64,000 nucleotides of DNA from Firmicutes bacterium HGW-Firmicutes-9 (GCA_002841395.1 PGZM01000005.1:62001-126000); one strand, 5' to 3'; positions 17,686-28,010 are shown, numbered from the stretch's first letter. Notes: generated by a model not told the origin, from the sequence alone. Numbers and translations: made by a program.

Positions 17686-18753
17686 TTATTCAGTGTAGCA
17701 ACTACGCATTGCCGCCAGCATAAGCGCGGCGGACTTCTCCCAGCTATATCGGCTCAGTGTATGTTCCGGCTCCTTAACTTGTTGCAACAATACTTTGTCT
17801 AGGTCTATGTCCGCATCATACGGTGAAATATAGTGAACACAATCACCAAGCACTTCCGGAAGCGAGGTCGCATTGGAAGATATCACTTTTGCACCCAGCG
17901 CCAATGCTTCCAATGGAGGCAAGCCAAACCCTTCATAAAGGGATGGGTAGATAAACGCACGGCAATGCTGGATCATCGCGCAAGCATCCGCATCCGAGAT
18001 GAAGCCAAGCATACGTACGTTGGAAGGTATGGTTACGGCCGCTGTTTCATAATGTCTGCCAGCTATGGCGAAAATACTGTCCGGGTTGCGCTTAGCAACG
18101 TCAATCAACCACGTTCCATTCTTGTTTTTTGCCAAAGTTGCGAGGGAAAAGTAGAAATCACCGGAACGCAAAAATGGATATCGTTCCTGCCAATCCTCGC
18201 TACAAGCATATTCCTGAACATGCTGCCACGCGCAAGGGATTACGCCTATTTTCGAACGTGCAGTTGGATAGTGTTTCTGGATCTCAAGTAGACTAAATTC
18301 GCTATCGGTTATGATCCGTTTTTCGTGCCATGTGAGATATCGATATTGCAACATATGCCAGAATCGAGACGCCCTGTTGCGGAGGGTGGTATAGTGGGAT
18401 GGGTTCACTTTGTACATAATGTCGTGAATCACGGTTAAGCCAGGGCGTAAAAAAAAGGGAGCAACGTTACAAAGATTAACGCAGAGCCCTTTCGGATGAT
18501 TGCGTAAATATCTGGGCAAACTGAGTTGTTCCCACAGTATTCCTGTATGTTTTCCATAACGCAAGATTTGAATGTTGCGAAGCTCTGGAATATCCAGCGC
18601 ATTGGGCGGAATCAAAAGTACAACTTCATCGTTGCTTTCTGTCAAGCATGAATCCATTGCTTTGACCATCTCGCGACCATAGCGAACGATGCCCGATTGC
18701 GCATCTGCCATAAATTTTCCATTGATTACATAGAGACCCATCGTGTTTTTCAC
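17686..18753 (-). CDS. Glycosyltransferase family 4 protein (mannosyltransferase-like)
   Basis: 355 residues, similar in order and motifs to the gene at 16612: FYFSLATLAKNKNGTWLIDVA, FIYPSLYEGFGLPPLEALALGAKVISSNATSLPEVLGD. The two probably arose by duplication and may add successive GDP-mannose- or GDP-rhamnose-derived residues. The start at 18753 is an early in-frame ATG; the ATG of MGLYVING five codons in is an alternative. Confidence 0.85.
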   Translation of the reverse strand: MKNTMGLYVINGKFMADAQSGIVRYGREMVKAMDSCLTESNDEVVLLIPPNALDIPELRNIQILRYGKHTGILWEQLSLPRYLRNHPKGLCVNLCNVAPFFLRPGLTVIHDIMYKVNPSHYTTLRNRASRFWHMLQYRYLTWHEKRIITDSEFSLLEIQKHYPTARSKIGVIPCAWQHVQEYACSEDWQERYPFLRSGDFYFSLATLAKNKNGTWLIDVAKRNPDSIFAIAGRHYETAAVTIPSNVRMLGFISDADACAMIQHCRAFIYPSLYEGFGLPPLEALALGAKVISSNATSLPEVLGDCVHYISPYDADIDLDKVLLQQVKEPEHTLSRYSWEKSAALMLAAMRSCYTE

Positions 18754-18784
18754 TTCCCCTTAGACCTTACGCTGTTGCTTGATA

Positions 18785-19948
18785 TCACTTTAGAAGTGAA
18801 TCCAGCAGTTGTAACAGGTTGACTTTGAACTTCTCGGCCGAGAAGTTTTCTTGTACTCGATCTTTTGCCTGTAAGCCGTATTGCCGGCGTAATGTTGCCG
18901 ATTCTACGAGGTTCTTTAAAGCGCTTGCATAGGCCGCTGCATCAGCATTTGGGCACTCGATACCGGTCACGCCATCCAAGTTAACAAAGTTTACGCCGCT
19001 GTGTGAGATTGTAAAGGTGACGACTGGCTTCCCATAAGACATGGCTTCAGCCTGCGCCAGACCGAATGCCTCATTGCGGGTAATGGAAGGAAAGCAGAAA
19101 ATATCACACGCTTGCAGGTAGGCACGCCATTCTGAATCGCTGATTTTGCCCACAAACAGCACTTTATCGTCTCCTTGTGCTTGCAATTTCAGGCTCTGAG
19201 TCAGTTCGCCCTCGCCAGCGATGATAAAAACAATGTTCGCCTTGCCAAGCAGTTTAGAAGCTTCAATCAAATATCGTATGCCCTTATAGGGCACGTGCCT
19301 ACCAATTGAAAATGCGATAACCTTATCGGCGTAGCGCGCTTTGATCCGTGTTGCCTCGTCCATTTCTTCGGGGGAAATGATCAGGCGTTGCTCATCGATT
19401 GCATAGGGAAGAACCTCTTTTTTATCTTTAAAACTCACAGAGTAATAGGATTGGTTCACATGCATTGGTGTTGCGCCTACGATACGGTCAGCACGTTTTA
19501 TCAAACGCAGGTTTTGCCTATGGAATAGCTTGCGTAGTATTCGTTGCTTGGTGATATCTAAGTGCCAGTATAGAACAAGTTTAAAATCCCGCTTGCGTTG
19601 CCCCAGAAGGATGCTTGCTACAAAAGGGTTCGGATAATGAAAGATCACAATATCCGGCATAAAGTTATCCAGTACACGTTTTAACTCACGCGGGTAAGTA
19701 AGCGAAATCGATTGAGAGCGCACTTTTGTAAAGCAACCACAACGGATGATTTCCACCCCGTCTACAAAATCGTGTTTTGTCTCGTTTCGCTTACAAACGA
19801 GGTTTCCATTGGAGGCGTTCTCGTTAAAACAGATCACTTTTTGTTCAACATTCTGCTCTGTTTTCAAGGATCGAACGATATCACGTGCCACTTGTTCGAT
19901 TCCGCCAATGTTTGGATAATAATAATTGGATATTTGCAGGATTTTCAT
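18785..19948 (-). CDS. Glycosyltransferase family 4 protein
   Basis: 387 residues. It begins MKILQISNYYYPNIGGIEQVARDIVRSL, the classic GT4 acceptor loop. Later it has GRHVPYKGIRYLIEA, IIAGEGELTQSL and FPSITRNEAFGLAQAEAMSYGKPVVTF. It is the fourth glycosyltransferase of the cluster and the closest to the GDP-sugar genes. Substrate unknown. A 130-bp gap to the rmd-like gene contains a short frame ending IYVLEAKDLIVPEEY that might be a gene remnant. Confidence 0.86.
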   Translation of the reverse strand: MKILQISNYYYPNIGGIEQVARDIVRSLKTEQNVEQKVICFNENASNGNLVCKRNETKHDFVDGVEIIRCGCFTKVRSQSISLTYPRELKRVLDNFMPDIVIFHYPNPFVASILLGQRKRDFKLVLYWHLDITKQRILRKLFHRQNLRLIKRADRIVGATPMHVNQSYYSVSFKDKKEVLPYAIDEQRLIISPEEMDEATRIKARYADKVIAFSIGRHVPYKGIRYLIEASKLLGKANIVFIIAGEGELTQSLKLQAQGDDKVLFVGKISDSEWRAYLQACDIFCFPSITRNEAFGLAQAEAMSYGKPVVTFTISHSGVNFVNLDGVTGIECPNADAAAYASALKNLVESATLRRQYGLQAKDRVQENFSAEKFKVNLLQLLDSLLK

Positions 19949-20080
19949 ACTCGTTGCTAATACTCCTCAGGTACGATCAAATCTTTGGCTTCTAATACAT
20001 ATATACTGGAGTCCAGCTTGCTCTTCGGCGGTTACCACATATGGTTGCATGCAGACGGGCACAGCATCAGCCACCCTGCC

Positions 20081-21010
20081 TTAGGTAGCGCGGCAGTAAT
20101 ACGCGTACATGTCCCGCAAGGTATCGTATAAATCGATACGAGGCTCCCAACCCAACTCGCGCTTGATATAGCGGTTATCGCACTGGATAATCTGATTCTC
20201 AGCAGGTCTGAAACGCTCCGGGTCCACCTGAATATCAATCGATTTTGTGCTTAGAGATACGATAAATGTAAGCAGGTCAATAAGCGGATAAGCAGTTCCG
20301 GAGCCTACATTGTAAGTATTGGCGCACTTGTCACTTTCTACAATCATGCGATAAGCTCGAGTTACATCTCGCACATCGCAAAAATCTCGGGCAACAGATA
20401 GGTTGCCTACTTTAATAATACCTGGTTTTCCGCTCATTTCGATTTGCGCTACTTGTTTGCAAAAACTGGGAAGCACAAAGCTTTCACTCTGCCCAACGCC
20501 TGTATGGTTGAAAGGGCGTACGTAGTAGATCTTCATACCATACTTTGAGCGATAAGTATCACAAAACTTTGCCTGCGCCATTTTAGATATGCCATATGGG
20601 TTGTTTGCGTTCAAAGGCACTTGCTCATCAATTGGACGGTCAACAGCCTGGAATTCTTCACTAGACCCAATAAATAACACTTTGATCCCGATATCTAGAG
20701 TTCTGATCGCCTCTAGGATGTTCAGCGCACCGATGACATTCACTTGCATGGTGGTTTGCGGCATGTTCCAAGAAACCCAAACGCTGCTGATGGCAGCCAG
20801 GTTAATGATTATATCCGGTTTTGTTTTGGCAATCAGCTCGCTCACGGCATCAATGTTCAATAAATCTGCCGCCTGAAAATCGATCCAATCCGGCAGGGAG
20901 AGGCTACAGGCAATATCGCTGCCGTAGATGTTGTATCCGTTTTCATGAAATTCTTTAGCCACATAGCGCCCAACAAAGCCACCAATGCCAAATATGAGTA
21001 CACTTTTCAT
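20081..21010 (-). CDS. rmd: GDP-6-deoxy-D-mannose reductase-like SDR
   Basis: 309 residues from MKSVLIFGIGGFVGRYVA. Features: the Rossmann GxxGxxG, a Ser-Ser-Glu-Glu-Phe block, catalytic YGISK, and the PFNHTGVGQSESFVLPSFCKQV motif typical of RMD enzymes. It follows gmd, so the likely reaction is reduction of GDP-4-keto-6-deoxymannose to GDP-D-rhamnose. GDP-L-fucose synthase (Fcl) is less likely because the PTNLYGP/epimerase signature is absent. I chose this start because it begins right at the nucleotide-binding strand; an ATG four codons upstream is possible. Confidence 0.75.
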   Translation of the reverse strand: MKSVLIFGIGGFVGRYVAKEFHENGYNIYGSDIACSLSLPDWIDFQAADLLNIDAVSELIAKTKPDIIINLAAISSVWVSWNMPQTTMQVNVIGALNILEAIRTLDIGIKVLFIGSSEEFQAVDRPIDEQVPLNANNPYGISKMAQAKFCDTYRSKYGMKIYYVRPFNHTGVGQSESFVLPSFCKQVAQIEMSGKPGIIKVGNLSVARDFCDVRDVTRAYRMIVESDKCANTYNVGSGTAYPLIDLLTFIVSLSTKSIDIQVDPERFRPAENQIIQCDNRYIKRELGWEPRIDLYDTLRDMYAYYCRAT

Positions 21011-21068
21011 CTTCTCTACCATTTTACCATGCAAGCGATGGCGTCGATACAAGTTATGCCGCGATGTA

Positions 21069-22118
21069 TCAGGATTGCTTACCTGTTTCCAGTTCCCTTT
21101 TCACCTGCTCAAGATCATGTTTTGCCATGATCGAGCACAGCTCGTGCAGAGAGGTCTGCTGCGGGTTCCAGCCCAACACGTTTTTGGCTTTGCTAGGATC
21201 ACCCAGCAAGTTGACCACGTCAGTCGGCCTGAACCAGCGAGGATTTACGCATACCAACATTCTGCCGGTTTTCGTATCGTACCCCTTTTCCTCAAGCCCG
21301 CTGCCTCGCCACTCCAGCTCAATGCCATCACAGGCAAAAGCGAAGGTCGTAAATTCCCGTACAGTGTGTTGTATACCGGTTGCGATCACAAAATCGTCGG
21401 GTTCATCCTGTTGCAGGATCAGCCACATGCATTCCACGTAATCCTTGGCGTATCCCCAATCTCGCAGCGAATCCAAATTTCCCAACTCCAGATGATCCTG
21501 CAAACCGCAAGCGATGCGCGCGGCCGCCATCGTAATTTTTCGGGTCACAAAATTTTCGCCCCGGCGCTCCGATTCGTGGTTAAACAGTATACCGTTTGTG
21601 GCAAACATGCCATATGCTTCACGGTACTCCTTGATCATCCAATAACCATATTGCTTGGCGATCGCATAAGGGCTGTATGGGTGGAAAGGGGTTGTTTCGC
21701 TTTGAGGGCATTCTTCGACCTTGCCGAACAGCTCCGATGTAGATGCTTGATAGATACGGCAGTGCTTTTCAAAACCAAGCGTATGAACGGCTTCCAGAAT
21801 GCGCAAAACGCCAAGCGCATCTACATCGCCAGTGTATTCTGCCGCCTCAAAGCTAACGCCAACATGGCTCTGAGCTGCTAGGTTGTAGATCTCGTCAGGT
21901 TTTACATTCTTGATGACCCTGAGCAGGCTTAGGGAATCGGACAGATCCCCTTCCCACAGGCGGATCGAATTGTTAGCAATCAAATGGTTGATGCGTTCCG
22001 TTGTCGATACCGATGATCGACGGATGATGCCATGTACCTCATAGCCTTTTTCTAGTAAAAAATCGGCCAAGTAGGAACCGTCTTGTCCTGTGATTCCAGT
22101 TATCAATGCTCTTTTCAT
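21069..22118 (-). CDS. gmd: GDP-mannose 4,6-dehydratase
   Basis: 349 residues from [39 protein letters not shown] hallmarks are present: the Thr-Glu-Arg-Ile-Asn-His stretch, [13 protein letters not shown], the [10 protein letters not shown] block, the [10 protein letters not shown] catalytic Tyr-Lys, [18 protein letters not shown], and [11 protein letters not shown] near the C-terminus. It makes GDP-4-keto-6-deoxy-D-mannose for the RMD-like enzyme encoded next in the operon. Gap to rmd is 58 bases. Confidence 0.95.
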   Translation of the reverse strand: MKRALITGITGQDGSYLADFLLEKGYEVHGIIRRSSVSTTERINHLIANNSIRLWEGDLSDSLSLLRVIKNVKPDEIYNLAAQSHVGVSFEAAEYTGDVDALGVLRILEAVHTLGFEKHCRIYQASTSELFGKVEECPQSETTPFHPYSPYAIAKQYGYWMIKEYREAYGMFATNGILFNHESERRGENFVTRKITMAAARIACGLQDHLELGNLDSLRDWGYAKDYVECMWLILQQDEPDDFVIATGIQHTVREFTTFAFACDGIELEWRGSGLEEKGYDTKTGRMLVCVNPRWFRPTDVVNLLGDPSKAKNVLGWNPQQTSLHELCSIMAKHDLEQVKRELETGKQS

Positions 22119-22161
22119 ATGTAACTCACTTTCGTACATTCAATTTATACGGTCTTTGCCA

Positions 22162-23232
22162 CTAAATATATTCTATCCGGTCACAGATGCGAAGGTTTTC
22201 AAGCACTTTCTTGATGTCATCGACGTTTTCCTTCTGGCAAATCAAAATTGCGTCGGGCGTATCTACGACGATCAGGTTTTGCACGCCGACGGCTGCGATG
22301 AGCTTAGTTCCGCCCTGCAGGATGCAATTCTTGGTTTCCACCGTGATCAGATTACCATTCATAACGTTGCCGAATTCGTTTGTGGGGTTAATCCGCTCCA
22401 GCGCGAGCCAGGAACCCACGTCATCCCAACCAAACGAACCGGGGAGGGTGTAGATGTCGTCTGCATGCTCCAGGATGCCGTAGTCGATTGAGATCGAGCG
22501 CATCTTTGCAAACTCATCCTTTAATACACTCTGCTCATGCTCGGTGCCAAACGCCTTCTGAATTTTCCGAAGACCCTCATAGGTTTCCGGCATGTGCTGC
22601 TGCAATTTATCGAGGATCGAGGACAATTTCCAGACGAACATGCCGCTGTTCCAGAGGTATTGCCCACTCTCAAAATACATCTTTGCCGTGTCTAGATTCG
22701 GTTTCTCAACGAACTTGGCGGCTCTATACGCTTGCCCTATTCTGCTGTTCTCGTCAAAGCGGATATAGCCGTATCCCGTCTCAGGATAATCCGGCGGAAT
22801 GCCGATGGTGACAAGATTGCTGTTTTCCTCCGCAACCTGGCAGGCGTTTCTGAGCGACTGAACAAATAGTGTCTTCTGCTTGATCAGGTGGTCAGACGGC
22901 AGCACAAGCATCAGCGCATCGTCCTGTTTTTTAAGAATATGCATGGCGCCAAGCCCGATGCAGGGCGCGGTGTTGCGCCCGACCGGCTCGCAGATGATAT
23001 TCTCCACAGGCAGGTCCGGCAGCTGGGCCTGCACCAGATCGCGGTAGCTCTCGTTTGTCGCGATATAGATATCCTCGATCGCAACAAGCGGCAGGATGCG
23101 CTCCACCGTGAGCTGGAGCATCGTTTTTCCGTCGGTTGTGAGCGAGAGAAACTGTTTGGGCAAGCTTTTTCTGCTCTTGGGCCAAAAACGTTCGCCGCGA
23201 CCGCCGGCCATGATCAACGCGGTTTTCTTCAT
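22162..23232 (-). CDS. manC: Mannose-1-phosphate guanylyltransferase
   Basis: 356 residues from MKKTALIMAGGRGERFWPKSR. The GxGxRxWP pyrophosphorylase signature, the FVEKPN motif and the LWNSGMFVW block identify GDP-mannose pyrophosphorylase. It lacks the C-terminal isomerase domain of bifunctional enzymes, and a separate manA follows upstream. An AAAGGGGG Shine-Dalgarno supports the start at 23232 rather than the in-frame ATG at 23256. Confidence 0.94.
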   Translation of the reverse strand: MKKTALIMAGGRGERFWPKSRKSLPKQFLSLTTDGKTMLQLTVERILPLVAIEDIYIATNESYRDLVQAQLPDLPVENIICEPVGRNTAPCIGLGAMHILKKQDDALMLVLPSDHLIKQKTLFVQSLRNACQVAEENSNLVTIGIPPDYPETGYGYIRFDENSRIGQAYRAAKFVEKPNLDTAKMYFESGQYLWNSGMFVWKLSSILDKLQQHMPETYEGLRKIQKAFGTEHEQSVLKDEFAKMRSISIDYGILEHADDIYTLPGSFGWDDVGSWLALERINPTNEFGNVMNGNLITVETKNCILQGGTKLIAAVGVQNLIVVDTPDAILICQKENVDDIKKVLENLRICDRIEYI

Positions 23233-23300
23233 CGTAGTCCCCCTTTTATCGTCCACTCAATTTCCGTGTTTAAAGATGTTCCTATACAAAACAATCATAT

Positions 23301-24269
23301 TTAAACATGTGAGAGCAGCATTCTGCAGCTGCCCTCTACAAAGTATTCACCTAGTACTGCTGGAATGAAGAAGGAGTTTCCCTTTCGAAACGGTATCTCC
23401 CAATCTTTATACCGCAGCACGCCGTGCCCTTCGACAAACAGAATATGCTGAAAGCTCCTTGGATCGCTTCGTATATGCACGTCTTTGGTGATGTCGAAGC
23501 GATAGGCCCGAAAATAGCGGCAGGAGAACATCTCCGCCATCGAGAATCCGTCGAACAATGCGCCGCTGTTTACCTTGCAATTGGTTGGTATAATAGGTGT
23601 ATAGTCTATAACAGATTTTGCTCTTTGTAAATGCAACGGGCGCATTTCGCCCCGCATATTCTGTCGCAGATAGTCGTAGATGCGGAATGTCGTATCGGAG
23701 TTTTGCTGGATCTCGGCGATCACGATTCCGCTGCAGATGGCGTGAATCACACCAGGTAAAATATAGAAAACGTCTCCGCGCTCCACCGGCACTTTGTTCA
23801 GCACATCGAAGATTGTACCGTCGTTTACGCGCTGGATGAACTCGTTTTCGTCGATCTTCCTGGAAAAACCGTAGTAGATATAGGCGTGGGGCAGGCAATC
23901 CACCACATACCACATCTCCGCCTTGCCCTGCTCGCCGGCGTCCATCTGCGCCGTGTCTTCTGAAGGGTGCACCTGAATGGAGAGATCGCTCTCGGCGTCG
24001 ATGAGCTTCACCAGCAGCGGAAAACGATCCTTCGGACATTGCGTACCCCAGAAGCGATCCGCGTCTAGCTGTCTTAAATCCTCCAGTGTCTTGCCAGCGA
24101 GCGAACCGTTTGTGATGGTAGACTTGTCATCGTTGCGGTTTACGAGTTCCCAGCTTTCCGCGGTTGGCGTTGGTGCATCTTCTTTTCCAAATTCGTTGCA
24201 CAATCTGGAACCACCCCAAAGGTAGTCCTTATAGCAGGGTTTTAACAACATGGGATAGATTTCTATCAC
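23301..24269 (-). CDS. manA: Mannose-6-phosphate isomerase, class I
   Basis: 322 residues. PCYKDYLWGGSRL at the start, the metal-binding IQVHPSEDTAQ...EMWYVVD motif, and GVIHAICSGIVIAEIQQNSDTTFRIYDY are typical of the Firmicutes type I enzyme. It interconverts fructose-6-P and mannose-6-P, feeding the mannomutase and manC. The start is GTG with GGGAG eight bases upstream; an internal ATG at 24251 is the alternative. Confidence 0.93.
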   Translation of the reverse strand: MIEIYPMLLKPCYKDYLWGGSRLCNEFGKEDAPTPTAESWELVNRNDDKSTITNGSLAGKTLEDLRQLDADRFWGTQCPKDRFPLLVKLIDAESDLSIQVHPSEDTAQMDAGEQGKAEMWYVVDCLPHAYIYYGFSRKIDENEFIQRVNDGTIFDVLNKVPVERGDVFYILPGVIHAICSGIVIAEIQQNSDTTFRIYDYLRQNMRGEMRPLHLQRAKSVIDYTPIIPTNCKVNSGALFDGFSMAEMFSCRYFRAYRFDITKDVHIRSDPRSFQHILFVEGHGVLRYKDWEIPFRKGNSFFIPAVLGEYFVEGSCRMLLSHV

Positions 24270-24340
24270 GTATTATTCTCCCAAATTTGAATAGTTTTGT
24301 ATCAGTTTACTAACTATACGATCCCGTTCATCCGGAAGGG

Positions 24341-26089
24341 TTAGGGTTGCCGCTCCAACACGCTCTCTCGGGCGCTCGCGCGATCTTCATAGACCGTGGC
24401 ATTCATGTCGCGCTCCATCTCGTCAAGCAGTTTCACGCACGCTGCTTTAGAATCCGACGTCGCGGTGAGATATATCTTCAGCTTTGGCTCCGTGCCGGAG
24501 GGGCGGATGACCACCTCGTTTCCACCTAGTAGAAAAAAGCGAATTACGTTCGATTTCGGCAGGTCGATGGGTTCTTCTTTGCCGTCCTGCGTGCGAACGG
24601 AGAGTTGATAGTCAGCCACCGCCTCAACGGAAAGGCCCGCAATCTGCGAAAGCGGCTCATCACGCAGTGATGCCATGAGCGCGTTCATCTTAGCAAAGCC
24701 GGTGCTACCATCGAACGAAAACGAGAGTAGTCGGCTTTGATAAAAGCCAAACTGCTCATACAACGTGTCTAGCACGTCCAGCAGGGACTTGCCTTGCGCT
24801 TTATAATAGGCAAACAGCTCACAGATGAGCAGCGACGCGTTGACCGCGTCCTTGTCCCGCACAAACGTGCCGCTGAGATAACCATAGCTCTCTTCAAAAC
24901 CGAAGATGTAACGTGTCTCCTCATGCTTGCTTTCCAGCAGGCCGATCTGTTCGCCGATGAACTTGAAACCCGTCAGTACGTCGATTAGCTCCACACCATA
25001 CTTTGCGGCGACACGCTTTGCCATCGGAGTTGTCACAATTGTAGTCACTGCGACGGGGTGTTTTGGCATAGTGCCGGATGCAAGTCGCATGCGGCAGATG
25101 AAGTCGAACAGCAGCACGCCCATCTCATTCCCGTTGATAAGGGTATAGCCGTCTCTGCTCCTTACGGCAGCGCCCACGCGGTCGCAGTCAGGATCGGTCG
25201 CGAGTAATAGCTCGCTGCCGGTTTGCTCCGCCCAACGCAGGCCGACATCAAGCGCCTCGCGCACCTCGGGATTGGGAAACGGGCAAGTGGGGAAGTTTCC
25301 GTCCGGCTCGTGCTGCTCATCAGGAATCACGATGTTGGTAAAACCGTTTTCGGTGAGGCACCGCGGCACGCAGTTGATACCCGCGCCGTTGAGCGGCGTA
25401 TAGACGATTGACACACCGCGATCAACCGTGCGCGGAAGCACGGATGCACCCGCCACCGCGTCAAGATACCGCCGGATGGTATCCTCACCAATGATGCGGA
25501 TAATGCCGCTTCTGACGCCCTCCTCAAAATCGATCCGCAGCACATCGGCAAACGGATTGACCGCGTCGATGCGCTGCTGAATCTCGCTTGCGGCCTCGGT
25601 CGTAATCTGGCAGCCATCGGGTCCGTAGACCTTGTAGCCGTTGTATTTCGCAGGGTTGTGGCTGGCGGTGATCACGATGCCGCCGGAACAGCCAAGCGAG
25701 CGCACTGCAAAGGAGAGTGACGGCGTCGGCATTATCTGTGGATACATCCAAACCTGAATGCCGTTGCCCGCAAACACCTCCGCCGCCGCCTGCGCGAAGC
25801 GGCTGGATTTAATCCGGCTGTCGTAGGCGATGGCGGCCATGGGAGCAATGAATTTTGCGTTGATGTACTGGCTGTAACCCTGCGTCGCTTTGGCGACGGT
25901 GTGCACGTTCATTCGGTTGATACCAGCGCCGATCATGCCGCGAAGTCCACCCGTACCAAACTCCAACTCCCGATAAAATCGGTCTTCGATCTGGGCTGGT
26001 TCATTGGCAATTTGCCGGAGCTCTTCCACTACATCTATATCCAGAGTTGCTAATTCGCGCCAAAGAAGATACACATCAAGCATGCTCAT
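24341..26089 (-). CDS. Phosphoglucomutase/phosphomannomutase
   Basis: 582 residues starting MSMLDVYLLWREL. Phosphoserine loop IVITASHNPAKYNGYKVY, metal loop DPDCDRVG, sugar-binding FGFEESYGYL and the C-terminal RPSGTEPKLKIY phosphate-binding loop are all intact. The length fits the PgcA-type alpha-phosphohexomutase of Firmicutes. In this operon it should supply mannose-1-P (and/or glucose-1-P). It is the first gene of the EPS operon. AAGGGAG eight bases upstream supports the start at 26089. Confidence 0.92.
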   Translation of the reverse strand: MSMLDVYLLWRELATLDIDVVEELRQIANEPAQIEDRFYRELEFGTGGLRGMIGAGINRMNVHTVAKATQGYSQYINAKFIAPMAAIAYDSRIKSSRFAQAAAEVFAGNGIQVWMYPQIMPTPSLSFAVRSLGCSGGIVITASHNPAKYNGYKVYGPDGCQITTEAASEIQQRIDAVNPFADVLRIDFEEGVRSGIIRIIGEDTIRRYLDAVAGASVLPRTVDRGVSIVYTPLNGAGINCVPRCLTENGFTNIVIPDEQHEPDGNFPTCPFPNPEVREALDVGLRWAEQTGSELLLATDPDCDRVGAAVRSRDGYTLINGNEMGVLLFDFICRMRLASGTMPKHPVAVTTIVTTPMAKRVAAKYGVELIDVLTGFKFIGEQIGLLESKHEETRYIFGFEESYGYLSGTFVRDKDAVNASLLICELFAYYKAQGKSLLDVLDTLYEQFGFYQSRLLSFSFDGSTGFAKMNALMASLRDEPLSQIAGLSVEAVADYQLSVRTQDGKEEPIDLPKSNVIRFFLLGGNEVVIRPSGTEPKLKIYLTATSDSKAACVKLLDEMERDMNATVYEDRASARESVLERQP

Positions 26090-26349
26090 AAGATTGTCTC
26101 CCTTTTCCACTTAAGTAAACAGCTGTATTCCGGTTTCTTCCGTACCGCTACAAAAGTCGTTCTCCGATATCCGATAAGGTTTACATGTTCTGCAACAGGT
26201 GGATTCACAGTATTAAGTGCAGTTTTTATAGTTTTACGCCTGACCATGATATTGTCGTATTATGACCTGATAATCTCAAACAATCATCCCTCCGAATGAT
26301 CGTGTCCATCTGAACGAGAAACTCAGGTTTCGTGTCTATTATCAGCATC

Positions 26350-26379
26350 ATAATATCATACTATCAAATTTGTCGACAA
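26350..26379 (-). promoter_or_regulatory. Candidate promoter of the exopolysaccharide operon
   Basis: TTGTCG (26379-26374), 18-bp spacer, TATTAT (26355-26350). It would give a leader of about 250 nt before the mutase gene. I saw no riboswitch family in the leader and no gene between 26110 and 26560. Confidence 0.35.
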
Positions 26380-26561
26380 TGGACGATCATCGTCGGCATG
26401 CTAACGAAGTATCTCACACAGCTTTAATAGCTTGATATTTTACGGGTTGACAGCTTCCATAAACCCTTCGAACTCTTTATCGAGCAGTATATCAAACAGT
26501 GAACAAGTAAACAAGTTTTAGCTGTTAAACATATTGATGTTCTCTAAGGGTGAAGAAACTA

Positions 26562-27630
26562 TGACCTGCTCCATAAAAAGCAGTCTGTCTAAAAGAGGAA
26601 AATGATAAACCGAAGAGAAGGGAAAGGTGGTTGAAATGATGAAGAGTAATTACACGGAGGAGCAGATCGCCTTTGCGTCAGAGTAGGCGGAACTGGGCAC
26701 ACGGATATTGGAAGCATGCCGGAAGCTCGGGATTGCGGAACAGACTTTACCATTGGAAGAGTAAGTTTAGCGGGATACTTCCTAGCGACATGAAGTGGTT
26801 TCGATAGCTGGAGAAGAGAGCGCAAAACTCAAGAAGCTTGTGACGGATATTGGCTTCGATATGCTGATGCTGCAGGATCTATTGACGAAAAATACTTTGA
26901 GGTCTGTCGAGAAGTGTGAAGTCGTGCAATACCTGTAAGAGCGTTTTGAAACAATCAAAAGCAGGCGTTGTACAGTATTGCGAATCAATCGGTAATGGCA
27001 TCTGAGGCAGCCAACCCGCGACGAGCAGGTTTTTGCGAATAAGAATCAGGGAAATCGCCTCCGTGCGAAAGCGATGCGGATATCGACGGACCCATGTCCT
27101 CTTACTGCGTGAGGGTGGAAAATCAACTAAAAACGCGTTTTCAGGCTGTATATGCAAGAAGTATTGAACCTGAACGAACCTTAATGTCGAAAAAAGATCA
27201 GCGCTCCAAGGGCACCTGAGAAGGGGTTGACGTCGGTGGTGAACGTATGCTTATGTATGGGCTTCGTATCCGATCAATTGTACAATGGCAAGATGTTCCA
27301 GACGCTGACGGTGCTGGATACATTCAGCTGGGAAAAGTTAGCCATCTACGTAGACAAATCGATCAAGGGCGAACAGGTCTACGAAGAACTGGAAGAAATC
27401 AAGGCAGCCCGCGGGCTGCAGAATCGCATCAATGTTGACAACAGGCCAGAGTTCATCTCCTTGGCGCTGGATGCCTGGGTGTACTTCAACGAAGTCAAAA
27501 TTGATTACTCCCGACCAGGTACGCCGACAGATAATTCGCATATAGAATCGTTCAATGGCAGCTTCCGAGTTGAATGTCTGAACATGAACTAATCTATGTT
27601 TCTTGAGGACGCCAGCGCGCTACATTATCT
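26562..27630 (+). mobile_element. Decayed IS3-family (IS407-like) insertion sequence
   Basis: The left end TGACCTGCTCC at 26562 resembles the IS407-group terminal repeat. OrfA begins MMKSNYTEEQIAFASE at about 26636 and stops at once; later fragments (RILEACRKLGIAEQT) are in frame with it. The OrfB part at 27227-27592 keeps the rve-type integrase end (VDNRPEFISLALDAWVYFN, SRPGTPTDNSHIESFNGSFRVECLN), then reaches a stop where a Trp is expected. Several frameshifts and a missing right end show it is dead. Confidence 0.8.
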
Positions 27631-27927
27631 CTAGCACCTTATGAGACAAAAAACAGCTCATGTCCAAGAATATAAATTTATTATTTCTATTTAATCTAAT
27701 ATAGCAAAAGGAAACCAACGAACCCGCATTTAACGCATTCTTAACGTACATGACCGTGAGAGGTTGCGATAGATTGCCAGAAATTACAAAACATTTCGAA
27801 CACCACAACAGACGTGCATTTCGAAACATGCGAGACTGCGGGCGATTATCAAAGATTAAGAACGATTAAGCCAAATAGTCAGTCAGCTCCGACTCTGAGG
27901 ATTCGGAGCCGCAGTGTCGGTGTTTTT

Positions 27928-28010
27928 AGCGGCAGGCGGAGGGCAGCCGGCCAAATTGCGAGCGGTGTGAGCGAGCAATGGACGGGTATCCGGAGGAATC
28001 CTTTCGGGCA
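27928..28010 (+). repeat. Island repeat copy A, ending in tRNA-Arg 3' sequence
   Basis: 83 bp about 85% identical to 30259-30342, including GCGAGCGGTGTGAGCGAGCA, ending with AATCCTTTCGGGCA as in tRNA-Arg(CCG). Just upstream (27885-27902) is a stretch like the tRNA anticodon arm (CTCCGACTCTGAGG). It looks like a tRNA remnant split by the repeat. The rest of 27631-28190 is AT-rich without a recognisable gene. Confidence 0.65.

Noticed and set aside
20081..21010. GDP-L-fucose synthase (fcl)
   Set aside because: The PFNHTGVGQ motif and lack of the epimerase-specific Cys/His pattern fit RMD better; not fully excluded.
26089..26350. Riboswitch in the EPS operon leader
   Set aside because: No conserved riboswitch core was recognised; only weak hairpins are visible.
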